Positions 7,952 to 17,328 are shown, counted from the first letter of the stretch. The stretch: DNA of 64,000 bases from G963674835 sp963674835 (GCA_963674835.2 CAXXKC010000001.1:310001-374000); one strand, 5' to 3'. Notes: generated by a model from the sequence alone, not told the origin. Numbers and translations: made by a program.

Positions 7952-9373
7952 TCAGGGAAGCTCGCCATCAACGTGTGGCCGCTGGTCTCGGGCGCAATCG
8001 GGCTTCAGGCCGTGGGTCCGCAGGAGGGCGTGGAAGTTGGGACGCTGCATGCCGACGGCCTCGGCCGCCTGGGTGATGTTGTGGGAGGAGCGGTCGAGCG
8101 CGGCCTTGAGAAATCCGCACTCCATTTCGTCGAGCACCTGGCGTTTGAGACGCTTGAATTCTTCCCACGTGCGCGGCAGGTGCATGGGCGTGGCGGCGGT
8201 TCGCGCGTCGCGGATCTCGCTGGGGAGGTGGTATAGCTCGATATGCGACCCGCCGTAGAGCACGGCGAGGCGTTCGACGATATTGCGCAACTCACGGACG
8301 TTGCCCGGCCAGGGGTAGACCTCCATCTGCCGGATCGCTTCGGGCGAGAATCCTTGTACGTCCATGCCCATGCGTTTGGAGAACTGCTCGAGAAAGGCGT
8401 TGGCCAGAAGCGGGATATCGCCGGGCCGGGCGCGGAGCGGCGGAAGGGAAATGGGGACGACATTCAAGCGATAGAAGAGATCTGCGCGGAAGGCGCCGAC
8501 TTTGACCATTTCGGCCAGGCTGCGGTTGGTCGTGGCGATGAGGCGGATGTCGATCTCGCGCTCGGCGGTGTCGCCGACCTTGCGGACGCGGCGAGTTTCG
8601 AGGACGCGAAGGAGCTTGCCCTGGGTCTCGGGGCTGAGATTGGCGACTTCGTCGAGCATGAGGGTGCCTTGGTGGGCGACCTCGAAGAGGCCTTTTTTGG
8701 TGGCGATCGCGCCGGAGAAGGAGCCCTTGATGTGGCCGAACAACTCGCTTTCGAGGAGCGTTGGGGCCAGGGCGGTGCAGTCGCATGCCAGGAGAGGGCA
8801 CACGCGGCGCCGGCTGTGACGATGGATGGCGCGGACGACCATTTCCTTGCCGGTGCCGCTCTCGCCGCTGACCAGGACCGTGCTGTCGGCCGGGGCGATG
8901 CGACGGATGAGATCGAAGACCTCGCACATGGCGCGACACTGTCCGAGCATGCCTTCGAAACCTTCGGTGGACTGGACGACGAACTCGGACGGGTACCGGT
9001 CGGCGGAGGCGGTTGCCTGGAGGATGCGGTCGATGGCGGAGTGAATGTCGGCAGCGGAGCACGGGCCGGGGAGGTAATCGGCGGCTCCTTCGCGAATGGC
9101 AGAGACCGCAGCGCCGACGGTCGCATGGCGGCTGACGATGATGACGCCGGCAGAGATTTCTGCGGCCCGAAGGCTTCTCAGCACTTGGAGCGGATCGAGC
9201 TGCGGGGTGTGCTGGCTGATGACGACCAGGTCGCACCCCTCCTCGGCCGCCGCGCCGATCAGCGATTGTGGATCGTCGTACCACTGGAGGCCATACTGGG
9301 CCGGAGGAAGCAGTCCGCGAAGCTCGCGGGCGGCCGCCGAATCGTCGCTGATCAAGAGAACCTTCGGCAACAT
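7952..9373 (-). CDS. NtrC-type sigma-54 activator with degenerate receiver domain
   Basis: This protein is about 473 residues from ATG 9373; a GTG at 9385 overlapping the kinase stop (GTGA) is an alternative start. The receiver fold is recognisable (LLISDD at the N terminus), but the phospho-acceptor position is serine (S53 in DLVVISQHTP), and the usual lysine of the K-P motif is replaced by glycine (YLPGPC, ~100-105). Normal aspartyl phosphorylation is therefore unlikely. The AAA+ domain is intact: Walker A GESGTGKE at 170-177, contact loop GSFSGA at 217-222, Walker B LMLDEV near 238-243, and WPGNVREL at 355-362. A Fis-type HTH (~415-455) ends the protein. It is coupled to the sensor kinase. 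It may be constitutively active or regulated through protein contacts. Confidence 0.92.
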   Translation of the reverse strand: MLPKVLLISDDSAAARELRGLLPPAQYGLQWYDDPQSLIGAAAEEGCDLVVISQHTPQLDPLQVLRSLRAAEISAGVIIVSRHATVGAAVSAIREGAADYLPGPCSAADIHSAIDRILQATASADRYPSEFVVQSTEGFEGMLGQCRAMCEVFDLIRRIAPADSTVLVSGESGTGKEMVVRAIHRHSRRRVCPLLACDCTALAPTLLESELFGHIKGSFSGAIATKKGLFEVAHQGTLMLDEVANLSPETQGKLLRVLETRRVRKVGDTAEREIDIRLIATTNRSLAEMVKVGAFRADLFYRLNVVPISLPPLRARPGDIPLLANAFLEQFSKRMGMDVQGFSPEAIRQMEVYPWPGNVRELRNIVERLAVLYGGSHIELYHLPSEIRDARTAATPMHLPRTWEEFKRLKRQVLDEMECGFLKAALDRSSHNITQAAEAVGMQRPNFHALLRTHGLKPDCARDQRPHVDGELP

Positions 9374-9381
9374 AAGGACCC

Positions 9382-11328
9382 TCACGGGGTAACGTTGCTT
9401 TCTGAGACGGAAGTTTCGACAGTTGGGGAAGGCTGTACAGCGGGCAGGAGAATCGTGAACGTGGTGCCGCTTCGCTCGACGCTCTCGACTTCGAGGCTGC
9501 CACCGTGTAGTTGAATGATCCCGTAACTGACGCTCAGCCCGAGGCCTGTTCCTTTACCGACGGGCTTGGTGGTGAAGAAGGGCTCGAAGATCTGCTCGAG
9601 GTGCTCCTTCCTGATGCCGTTTCCGGTGTCGGTCACCTTGACAATCACCTTGCCGTCGTCGGTTGAGGTGTTCACCAAGAGTGTGCCGCCCTCGGGCATC
9701 GCTTCGCAGGCGTTGAGGGAGAGGTTGACCAGTACCTGCTGGAGTTGGTTCTTGTCGCCGTTGACGGCGGGCAGGTTGTCGGCGAGATCCTCGACGACGA
9801 AGATGTTCTGGAACGCGTCGCGCTTGCCGAGGAGACGCGTCGTTTGGCGGACGAGGTCGTTGATATCGAGTGGGGCCTTGACGGACGGCGTTTCGCGGGC
9901 GAAATCGAGCAAGCCTCGCACGATTTCACGAGCACGCTTTGTTTCGCGGATGATCACTTCGAGGTCTTGGCGGTCCTGGTCGTCGAGGTTTTCTTTGTCG
10001 CGCATCAGATCGGCGAAGGCGAGAACGCCTGTGAGGGGGTTGTTGATCTCGTGGGCGACACCGGCCGCGAGACGCCCGACGGAGGCCAGCTGCTCGGAGC
10101 GGCTGATCTGGCGCTCAGCGGCGAGCTGGAGCAGTTCCTCGCGTTCGGCGACTGCCTGGGCCATGCTGTCGACGGCGCGACAGAGGACGCCCATTTCGCC
10201 GGGCGGACGAATGCCAACGCGTGCCGAAAGGTCGCCGCCGATCACTCGCTGGGCCATGACGACCACGCTGCGCACTGGGCGGAGGACGAGTTCGTTGGCC
10301 AAGAAGAGGAGCGCCAGGCTGGCCAACGTCGCCACGACGACGATTGCCAGGAAGACGGTACTGATGACGTTGCGCTGGTGAATGAAGGGCGCCTGGAGGA
10401 GGCCGACGTAGAGGACGCCGATCGTTTTGTCGGTGGGATCGCGAATGGGCTCGTAGGCGGTGATGTACCAGTCGTTGACGACGAAGGCGGGGGCGGCCCA
10501 GGTGCCGCCGTGGTCGAGCACGGCTTCGGAGACGGCCTCGCTGAGACGTGTGCCGACCGCGCGGGTGCCGTCGTCCATGGTGACGTTCGTGGAGATGCGC
10601 AGGTCGCCCTGAAAGACGGTGACGGTGCCGATTTGCTTGCCCTTGTAGACTTCGTGAGGAAAGACTTCCTGGCGGATGGCGTCGACGATCTCGTAGCGGC
10701 GGTTGAGGAGGTTTCCGCCGTAGAGAATGGCCTGAAGCTGTCCTTTGGCGTCGACGACGGGTATCGCAGCGGCCACCACCATTCCGTCGGTGCGGACGCG
10801 ATCGTCGGTGGGCCGGGCAGCGGGCGTCGGTATGACGTCGAAGCGGGCACGGGCGGCCAGGTCGCCCCCCTCGCTCTGTAGGCGGTCGCGCGAGTAGAGG
10901 ACGGTTCCGGTAGCGGTCTTGTGGTCGCGCAGGACGTGGGCGACGAGCGGATCGGAGGATAGATCGTCGCCTAGCTGCCTGCTGTGCGCGCGGGAGATGA
11001 CCTTGCCGGTCGGATCGAGGAGGACGACGAAGTCCATTCTGCGCGACTGATGGATGTCGTCGAGCACACGCTGCAACCGGTGCTCGTCGCCTTGCTCGAT
11101 CGCGGGCGCCAGAGAAGGGTCGAGCACCCTGCCGGAGAGAAACGCCTCGATGAGTTCCACCCGCTTCTGGTACGCGGCACGTGCAGAGCCGAGGTTGCGT
11201 TGCACGCGCGTTTGCACCTCTTCGAGCCAAACGCGGCTGAGATAGTGAAGGGTGATCACCGAAAGGCACGAGTTGGCCACGAGGATGACCGCAACGGCGG
11301 TGATCGTGAGTTTGAAACGAATGCTCAT
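9382..11328 (-). CDS. Membrane sensor histidine kinase with periplasmic Cache-type domain
   Basis: This 648-residue kinase begins at ATG 11328 with GAGG a few bases upstream. TM1 is at ~7-29 and TM2 at ~322-346. Between them lies a ~290-residue extracytoplasmic region whose late part (AFVVNDWYITAYEPIRD, then IGVLYVG) resembles single-Cache sensors. A HAMP linker (LVLRPVRSV onward) and a long helix lead to HisKA with phospho-acceptor H426 (GVAHEINNPLTG). The catalytic domain has N539 (LNACEAM), DTGNG at 567-571 and GTGLGL at 593-598. The gene is upstream of, and overlaps, the degenerate NtrC-type gene, and two more response regulators follow. It may act on the two regulators that keep their phospho-acceptor. 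The ligand is unknown; small carboxylates are common for Cache sensors. Confidence 0.95.
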   Translation of the reverse strand: MSIRFKLTITAVAVILVANSCLSVITLHYLSRVWLEEVQTRVQRNLGSARAAYQKRVELIEAFLSGRVLDPSLAPAIEQGDEHRLQRVLDDIHQSRRMDFVVLLDPTGKVISRAHSRQLGDDLSSDPLVAHVLRDHKTATGTVLYSRDRLQSEGGDLAARARFDVIPTPAARPTDDRVRTDGMVVAAAIPVVDAKGQLQAILYGGNLLNRRYEIVDAIRQEVFPHEVYKGKQIGTVTVFQGDLRISTNVTMDDGTRAVGTRLSEAVSEAVLDHGGTWAAPAFVVNDWYITAYEPIRDPTDKTIGVLYVGLLQAPFIHQRNVISTVFLAIVVVATLASLALLFLANELVLRPVRSVVVMAQRVIGGDLSARVGIRPPGEMGVLCRAVDSMAQAVAEREELLQLAAERQISRSEQLASVGRLAAGVAHEINNPLTGVLAFADLMRDKENLDDQDRQDLEVIIRETKRAREIVRGLLDFARETPSVKAPLDINDLVRQTTRLLGKRDAFQNIFVVEDLADNLPAVNGDKNQLQQVLVNLSLNACEAMPEGGTLLVNTSTDDGKVIVKVTDTGNGIRKEHLEQIFEPFFTTKPVGKGTGLGLSVSYGIIQLHGGSLEVESVERSGTTFTILLPAVQPSPTVETSVSESNVTP

Positions 11329-11988
11329 GGCGGCCTCGGACGGACGTGCCGCGAAATCGCTTGGCCGAGAGATGGTCGCTGACGGGGGTGATTGCCGGTT
11401 GGCAGGGACGGCCGTCTTCTTCAAGGCAAGGTGCCCGAAGATTGGGCCGATCCGTAGCCCGTGAACGGGTATCTCAAGGTCGAACGGTCAAAGGCGGTGC
11501 CGAATATAGCTAGTGCCCCGAAGGGCCGTTTTCGACAGAACCAGGGAAGAGAGCCGTCTCGATCAGACGTCAGCATCCTTATCGCGCAAGAGCAGACGTG
11601 TCAACCGTGTTGACTCCTGGAGTATAACCAGAGTCGTGGGATGATGCGAAGCGGTAGCGACGGGCGAAGCGGCGACGATGACGCAGCCGGCGTTGTGGTT
11701 CCCACCCCATCGAGTGTCTGCTGCAAGAAACGCGGAGCAACGTGCGAGCGACGCAGCATGGGAGGCACGTGCATCTGCAGGGTGGGCCAAGCGGGGCGAT
11801 TCGCATTGCGCCCCCCCACACAGCTTCGCCGTGGACATGGCCCGTCGGGTAAGGGAACGGTGCTTCCCAGAGTGCCGGAACGCTGGCATGATAGTACCAG
11901 CGCGCCCATCGGTGAACGCTCGCCATACTCGTCGCGCGCGGACCATACTCGAAACAACACCCCATAGGACATAGGCGAGAGCAGTGTC
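11329..11988. other. 660-base spacer without a supported gene
   Basis: Between the divergent kinase and the hypothetical gene at 11989 there are only overlapping low-quality open frames on both strands, with no family resemblance and no good ribosome sites. The kinase promoter must lie here, but I see no clear sigma-54 or sigma-70 match. Confidence 0.5.
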
Positions 11989-12816
11989 ATGAGTCAGTTC
12001 GCTGTGGTGCAAGGACGCTATGAGTTCACCGATTGGGAGATGGTGGCTCAGATCTTGACGGAGGTTCTTGGCATGCATCCGACGATGGCCAAACAGCGCG
12101 CGCGGCGGCCGCGCGGTTTTCTGGCCGAGAAGCTCGACGGCGACATGGCCTTGCGGCTGCACCGCGTTTGCCGGAGGTCGGGACTCGTCACGTACGTGGT
12201 GCGCGAAGGGGATGTGGTGACGCTGCCGAAGCCGGTTCGGATTCATGCGCTCTGGATCGCGGACGACGCCTTGTGGTATCGACGGGGACCGACGGGGCGG
12301 AAGTCGTCGCTTGCGTGGGACGGTATTGTCTTGATGGCGGCCTACGAGATGGTGAGGAAGGAGTCGTTCTATCGATGGTCTGCGCAGTATTCGTCGGCGG
12401 GGCACAACTCGGAATTGCACGCCGACGAGTACTGGAAAGACTACAAGGAATATGTGGCAGACGTCGTGGGGTTGGGCGCCGGCGGCGGGATGGTTCGCTT
12501 GCGGCTGGAATCGCGGGGATTGAATTACCAGGAAGCGCTCGGGGCCGACGCGCCCGACATCCTGCATCGGAAGAACGCTCAGGACGACGGCTTTCGACTG
12601 GTGCTGGCGCGGATTCACGGGCACTCGCCCAAGGTGTCGGTGCCACCGGAGACACTGGTTGTGTTGGGCGGTACGGTGGAGGCGAAGGAGCGTCTGTACG
12701 AGTTGCCGCGTATCGAGGAGTTCGAGGCGTACAATCGATGGCTGCTGCAGATGATGCGATTGGCCAGCCAAGCGGCGGCCCGGCGGGCCAGCCAACGCGG
12801 CCGGCCGAAGAAATGA
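11989..12816 (+). CDS. Conserved hypothetical protein
   Basis: This 275-residue soluble protein is not recognised with certainty. There is no signal peptide and no membrane segment. Residues ~10-75 alternate helical and strand-like stretches (EMVAQILTEVLGM, DMALRLHRVCRRSG, LVTYVVREGD) that could form a small alpha/beta fold. Residues ~83-215 are strand-rich with HALWIADDALWYRRG and a WSAQYSSAG segment. The C terminus is basic (QAAARRASQRGRPKK). It stands alone, followed 37 bases later by a strong intrinsic terminator, so it is probably monocistronic. Its codon use matches its neighbours, which supports a real gene. Confidence 0.75.
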   Translation: MSQFAVVQGRYEFTDWEMVAQILTEVLGMHPTMAKQRARRPRGFLAEKLDGDMALRLHRVCRRSGLVTYVVREGDVVTLPKPVRIHALWIADDALWYRRGPTGRKSSLAWDGIVLMAAYEMVRKESFYRWSAQYSSAGHNSELHADEYWKDYKEYVADVVGLGAGGGMVRLRLESRGLNYQEALGADAPDILHRKNAQDDGFRLVLARIHGHSPKVSVPPETLVVLGGTVEAKERLYELPRIEEFEAYNRWLLQMMRLASQAAARRASQRGRPKK

Positions 12817-12852
12817 GAGCCGAGAAGATAGGGCGAAACTGGCCGCGCGCAT

Positions 12853-12894
12853 AAAAAACCCTACCCCGCGTGTGCTTTGCGGGGCAGGGTTTTT
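12853..12894 (+). terminator. Intrinsic terminator after the 11989-12816 gene
   Basis: CCCTACCCCGC at 12859-12869 pairs with GCGGGGCAGGG at 12879-12889 (one A-C mismatch, 9-base loop). It is followed by five T residues and preceded by six A residues, so it can work in both directions. Confidence 0.85.
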
Positions 12895-13531
12895 CTTGGA
12901 AGAGACCCGTGTTTTGGCATCGCGTGTGAGATGGCCAAACCTGGGCCCAACGGTCACCGATTCGTAACAGGTCGGTCGGCACCTACCTCGACCAACCCTT
13001 TGGGCAGCCCGGCAACGAAGTTCTTTATGGTGTTGGCCAATAAGTTGGCTAGCTTCTTCGTGCAGTCGTGGCTACCACCGTCCGGCGACCGACTCGCCCA
13101 CGTTCACTGCTCTCGCCGGCGGGCGGCTCAGGAAATATCGGCTTCTTATTACGGGTCCGTCCAGAAAGCACGGGAGGCCGCGCTCGACTGCTACAAACGG
13201 TCAGGTCCCATAGTCGCGATGACGGAAAGCTCATCCCAGCCTGCGCAGTATGTAAATGGTTGCGTGTTACGCCCGTGCCCAGGTAGCGCAAATCCCCTCT
13301 CGATGCGTTATCGTGCCCAGGGAATCCCCCCGAACTCGCGTACTGCATGTCAGAAAAAACGGGCGATAATCTTTCAATCTTAGGCGTGCGGGACTATACT
13401 TATGGCGGGAGAGGTTCTCTCTCCGTGAGACGCGATTTTTCTCTTCTATGCTCGCGGCTCGTAAGGAGGTTGATTCGGCGTACGACTCTGATTGCCGCGC
13501 AGCTCGCTATCTCTTGCCAGGAGCGCGTGTC
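12895..13531. other. Spacer with a possible promoter for the cytidylate-kinase-like gene
   Basis: I see no supported gene in this stretch. An open frame covers much of the first part but has poor codon quality and no family resemblance. TTTCAA at 13372 and TATACT at 13395 with a 17-base spacer form a plausible sigma-70-type promoter. A short hairpin (GGGAGAG/CTCTCTCC, 13407-13425) follows at the presumed start of the transcript. Confidence 0.4.
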
Positions 13532-14251
13532 ATGAAAACGCACATTCGCGAAAACCTCACACCGACTGCGGTTGCCGAGCGACAGATGCATGCGTGGTCC
13601 TTGGCGAACGAGATTGCCGATCGCATGCTGACGGCGCACACGGCGCACACTTTGCCGCTGAAACTCGGGCCGCACATCTCCATCTCACGCGAGGTCGGGG
13701 CGCGGGGTGAGGAGGTGGCCGAGCGAGTTGCGGACACCTTGGGCTGGAAGGTGATGGACAAGAACCTCCTGGACGAGGTAGCCCACCGATTCCACCTGCC
13801 CAAGTCGCGGCTGGAACTGGTCGATGAGACGACGTCGAGTTGGGTCTATGACATCCTCGGCGTTTGGGTCGACCGGCAGTTGATCCCGCACGAGAAGTAC
13901 CTAGTCGGGCTGGCGCACGTGGTTCTGGCCGAGGCTCGCCGGGGGAACGTCGTCTTTGTGGGGCGCGGAGCGCCGTTTCTGCTTCCGCACAACCACGGCC
14001 TCACGGTGCGGATCATCGCTGAGGCGAAATCCCGGATTGCGCAGGTGATGCAGTTGGAAGGTTTGGACGAAGCGGCTGCTCGCCGGCATGTCAATGCGAT
14101 CGACCGCGGGCGCCGAGAATTCGTTCAGCAGTTCTTCCGCCGCGATCTGAACGATCCGCATTTGTACGACCTGATCGTGCGGACGGACCAGCTTGGAGTG
14201 GAGTTGGCGGCAGATCTGATCGTGAGTGCCCATCGACGACTTGCGCAGTAG
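13532..14251 (+). CDS. Cytidylate kinase-like family protein
   Basis: This 239-residue P-loop protein resembles the AAK/cytidylate-kinase-like family. The loop ISISREVGARGEEVAERVA at ~49-67 corresponds to the family's ISREYGSGGxxIA motif, followed by LGWKVMDKNLLDEVAHR. GNVVFVGRGAPFLL and the RIIAEAKSRIAQVMQ helix are also family-like, and the late RDLNDPHLYDLIVRTDQLGVE stretch is typical. The start is ATG 13532 because AGGAG lies 8 bases upstream; the open frame extends another 28 codons without a good site. A nucleotide kinase activity is family-based, and the substrate is unknown, since true CMP kinases (Cmk) are shorter and closer to each other. Confidence 0.88.
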   Translation: MKTHIRENLTPTAVAERQMHAWSLANEIADRMLTAHTAHTLPLKLGPHISISREVGARGEEVAERVADTLGWKVMDKNLLDEVAHRFHLPKSRLELVDETTSSWVYDILGVWVDRQLIPHEKYLVGLAHVVLAEARRGNVVFVGRGAPFLLPHNHGLTVRIIAEAKSRIAQVMQLEGLDEAAARRHVNAIDRGRREFVQQFFRRDLNDPHLYDLIVRTDQLGVELAADLIVSAHRRLAQ

Positions 14252-14300
14252 CGGCGGCGCGGCGATGGCCGGGGCAGCCCGCGAATTCGCGGGACCTTGA

Positions 14301-14372
14301 TGCGTATCTGGCGGCGTGCTGCTGCGGTTTCGAAAGCGAAACAGTCTACACACGCGTTGAAGGCACTCTAGA
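14301..14372 (+). repeat. Dispersed ~94-bp repeat, copy A (degenerate)
   Basis: The core GGCGGCGTGCTGCTGCGG and TTTCGAAAGCGAAAC match the other four copies, but the leading AGTGCG/CGCACT hairpin is missing. It lies between convergent genes. Confidence 0.6.
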
Positions 14373-15855
14373 AGAGCGTGAAGTAGTTCTTCGCGGCCGC
14401 ATCGATGCCTTCGTTGGTGATTTCGAGGGGAAGGTCGAGGACGTTGCAGTAGGCGCACACCTGGTGAAGCAGGTCGCCGGCGTGGCAGTACCGCATGTCG
14501 ACGCCACAGCCTTTGTACCATTTCTCGATGAGGTAATCGACGGGGCCGTCTTGGTACTTCATACCCCATTCATCGGCGATCCTCTTGATCAGCGTTCGGA
14601 ATTCGTCCTCGGAGGGATTTCCCACGTCGATTTTGTAGGGGATGCGGCGGAGAAACGCCTCGTCTACGAGGTTCTTCGGTTCGAGATTCGTGGAGAACAC
14701 GACCAATTGGTCGATGGGGAACTCGAACTTGCGGCCGTTCCTGAGATTGAGGAGGTCGAATCGCTGCGCGAGAGGGACAATCCAACGATTGAGGATATCG
14801 GTTGGGGAAACGCGCTGCCGTCCGAAGTCGTCGATGACGAGCACTCCGCAATTGCTCTTGAGTTGGATAGGTGCCTCGCTGACTCCGGTGGTCTGGTCAG
14901 TGCAGACCTCGAAACTGTCGAGCGTGAGCTCACCGCCGACGACGATCGTGGGGCGGCGAATGCGTATCCAGCGCTCGTCGATGCCGCTAAGGTCTCGCCC
15001 GTCTTCACTGCTTAAGGGTACGTGCTCGTGGGTGCTGGGATCGTAGAGCCGCATGACGGATCCGCCAAGGCTGATGGCGCGCGGAATCCACACGGTTTCT
15101 CCAAAGGCACGAACCAGGCGGCATGCCATGAGTGTCTTGCCGTTGCCGGGCGCCCCGAAGAGGAAGAGCCCCAGGCCTGAGTTGACGGCTTGGGCCAGTC
15201 GGATGACCATGTCCTGCGGCACGGAGAGGTCGTGGAAGGCGCGACGGATGTCACCAACCTTGGGGTTCTGTTTGCGAACGGATTGGGCATGCACGCTGGC
15301 GACATACTCCTGCATGGAAACCGGGACGGCACCGTAATAGGTGCAGTGTTGCCAGCACCGCCGGGCGCGCTCGATGCCGAGTTCCGTGAGTTCGTAGACG
15401 TAGTCGCCGGCAACCGACGCCTGTTTCAGGGCCACGAGTCGGTCTTCTTTGGAGTGGCGAAGGAGTCCGGCGATCAGCGACAGAGGAACGCGAATGTGTT
15501 TGGCGATCTCGCGACCGAGACGAGGGCCGACGTTCATGAGAAGCTTGAGGATGATAGCCTCAACGTCGGTGTCGCGCACGCCCAGCCTGGGCAGAGAGTC
15601 GGGCACGACGGGAAGGAATCCATCTGCCGGACCGGGCACGACATCTTCGAGGAGGAGGCTTGCTGACTGAGCTTCCTGGCCGGCCTGGGGGGCGAGGTGT
15701 CGGATCATCGTGACGGATCTGCCGACGGGGGCCGCCGGCTTGGAGCCGAGGTCCGCATCGTCAGAGTCGGAGAAAGGATCGCCTTTGATGATCTCCAAGA
15801 GGCGCTTGCGGAACGCTGTGAGTTCCTCGTTGTGGGGAAGGTCTGCGACCGGCAT
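14368..15855 (-). CDS. AAA-family ATPase with winged-helix-like N-terminal region
   Basis: This 495-residue protein has Walker A GAPGNGKT at 234-241 and a Walker-B-like VLVIDDFG near ~335. Residues ~95-165 look like a winged helix (EIAKHIRVPLSLIAGLLRHS, then YVYELTELGIERAR), suggesting nucleic-acid or partner binding. An arginine-containing FLRRIPYKIDVGNPSEDEF segment follows, as in AAA lids. Homologues are common conserved proteins in planctomycetes but have no agreed function that I know. It is monocistronic: the upstream gap is over 700 bases and the downstream neighbour is convergent. The start at 15855 is the only good ATG and fits the conserved N terminus. Confidence 0.8.
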   Translation of the reverse strand: MPVADLPHNEELTAFRKRLLEIIKGDPFSDSDDADLGSKPAAPVGRSVTMIRHLAPQAGQEAQSASLLLEDVVPGPADGFLPVVPDSLPRLGVRDTDVEAIILKLLMNVGPRLGREIAKHIRVPLSLIAGLLRHSKEDRLVALKQASVAGDYVYELTELGIERARRCWQHCTYYGAVPVSMQEYVASVHAQSVRKQNPKVGDIRRAFHDLSVPQDMVIRLAQAVNSGLGLFLFGAPGNGKTLMACRLVRAFGETVWIPRAISLGGSVMRLYDPSTHEHVPLSSEDGRDLSGIDERWIRIRRPTIVVGGELTLDSFEVCTDQTTGVSEAPIQLKSNCGVLVIDDFGRQRVSPTDILNRWIVPLAQRFDLLNLRNGRKFEFPIDQLVVFSTNLEPKNLVDEAFLRRIPYKIDVGNPSEDEFRTLIKRIADEWGMKYQDGPVDYLIEKWYKGCGVDMRYCHAGDLLHQVCAYCNVLDLPLEITNEGIDAAAKNYFTLF

Positions 15856-16583
15856 CGCGTTACCTCGCGCGTGAAGGAGGACTGCAGGAACCTCTGGTCC
15901 TGTGTGGGAGTTCGTCGACGACGGCGCAGGTGGTTGCGCTGCGGCCGCGGATGGAAAGCAAGCGGCGAAGACCGGCGGACATGCGTGCCGACAATGCAGC
16001 TATGCGTATCGGTCCTGTCATGCTCCCAGCGACCCGACGTCGGGTTTCGTCGTCAAATGTTCGAGTCGTGCCGGGATCAACAACGTGGAGGGCGGGGAGG
16101 ATGCCAGTTTGCTCCAGAAGTTGTTGCTACCCCCCTTTGGTCATCACTGTTGACCCTGAGAAGTGTAGGTTGCACGCGTGTTGATGCAACGGTGGCGCGA
16201 GGTCGAGAAGTCGTTTGTCGTCGGCTTCCGCGACCGGAGAAGTCGTCGGGCCGGCAGAACCGTTAGAAAACCACTTCGGCGGACCGTGTCGCGGTTACGG
16301 GGGGCGCGGATCGGGACGCAGCGTTGGTCGGTTCATAAGGCAGATTCAGAGCGAAAGTGAGGCGGTAGGTTCACTTTCGGGAATAGCGACGTGGCGGTAG
16401 CGTGTGGCTTTGATGGGGTGGCAAGTGCTGTGGGAGTTGCAACGCGAGACGAGTCGGCAGAGTTGGCGATGTCGGCCGGCAAGTGAAGGCGAAGGCGGCG
16501 CGGTTTGCAGCTTTGACCAGTGTTGGCGGCATCGCTATGATTCAGCCCGAGGGAAGGTGTCGGTCGGCGGATTGGGGAGCGAT
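15856..16583. other. 728-base spacer without a supported gene
   Basis: Short open frames on the plus strand have no family resemblance and no convincing ribosome sites. The promoters of the divergent ATPase and DUF2585 genes should lie here. I see no clear match or repeat. Confidence 0.45.
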
Positions 16584-17168
16584 ATGTTCGAATCGGTGCG
16601 GAAATATATGGGGCGGTACGTCGGCGTCGGGATCGCGTTGGTGTTGCTGGTGGCGGCGATGGTGGTCGTGCTGCGTTGGGAAGGGCGTCCCTGGTGGTGC
16701 GCTTGCGGGAACGTGAAGCTGTGGGTTGCCAATGCGTGGAGCTCGCACACGTCGCAGCACGCGCTGGACCCGTACAGCCTGACGCATCTTCTGCACGGCA
16801 TCGTTTTTTGCGGAGTGTTGTGGCTGGGGTTTGGCAGTGTGGGGCGGGCGTGGCAGTTCGTGGCGGCGATGGTTGTGGAAGCGGCGTGGGAGATTGCGGA
16901 GAACTCGCAGTTCGTGATCGATCGTTATCGGACGGCAACGGCCGCACTTGGATACAGCGGGGATACGATCGTCAATTCGCTTGGGGACTTGGCTTGTTGC
17001 GCCGCAGGGTTTGTTTTTGCGCGGTGGCTGGGCTGGCGGCTGTCGGCGCTGCTGTTTGTGACGATTGAAGTCGTTCTGCTGGTGTGCATCCGGGACAGTC
17101 TGATGTTGAATGTCGTGATGTTGCTTTGCCCGATCGATGCGATTCGGCAGTGGCAAATGTCGCCGTGA
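16584..17168 (+). CDS. DUF2585 / UPF0314 family membrane protein
   Basis: This 194-residue integral membrane protein has about five hydrophobic segments. The segment SSHTSQHALDPYSLTHLLHG and the following WLGFG and VVEAAWEIAENSQFVIDRYR are characteristic of DUF2585. Conserved His, Asp and Glu residues near the membrane surface are present, but no activity is established for the family. The start is ATG 16584 because GGGGAG sits 4 bases upstream; a longer frame from 16404 reads through unlikely Trp/Arg/Cys-rich sequence. It is monocistronic. Confidence 0.85.
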   Translation: MFESVRKYMGRYVGVGIALVLLVAAMVVVLRWEGRPWWCACGNVKLWVANAWSSHTSQHALDPYSLTHLLHGIVFCGVLWLGFGSVGRAWQFVAAMVVEAAWEIAENSQFVIDRYRTATAALGYSGDTIVNSLGDLACCAAGFVFARWLGWRLSALLFVTIEVVLLVCIRDSLMLNVVMLLCPIDAIRQWQMSP

Positions 17169-17299
17169 GGCGAGCAGTAGGGGGATTGGAGGCTGCCAGT
17201 GCGGGTTGGGGGCTCGCAGGAGGGCCAGGCCGGCCGGCGACGGGGTGCGGATAGGCGGGGGCGTTTCTTGAAGTCATGAGCTGGAGTTATACAAAATCG

Positions 17300-17328
17300 T
17301 TGAACCGTTTGTGAGGTTGGCGCATAAT
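17300..17328 (+). promoter_or_regulatory. Sigma-70-type promoter upstream of the 66-residue protein gene
   Basis: TTGAAC at 17300-17305 and CATAAT at 17323-17328 have a 17-base spacer. The leader would be about 180 bases before the ATG at 17517, long enough to hold post-transcriptional control. Confidence 0.5.

Noticed and set aside
11600..11640. TTGACT and TATAAC near 11610-11630 as a promoter
   Set aside because: The spacing is only about 7 bases, too short for a sigma-70-type promoter.
11563..12957. Long minus-strand open frame across the 11989-12816 gene
   Set aside because: It has no family resemblance and covers a plus-strand gene with better codon structure and a matching terminator; it is a shadow frame of GC-rich DNA.
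12877..13383. Plus-strand frame of 168 codons after the terminator
   Set aside because: It starts inside the terminator, has no ribosome site, mixed composition and no recognisable motif.
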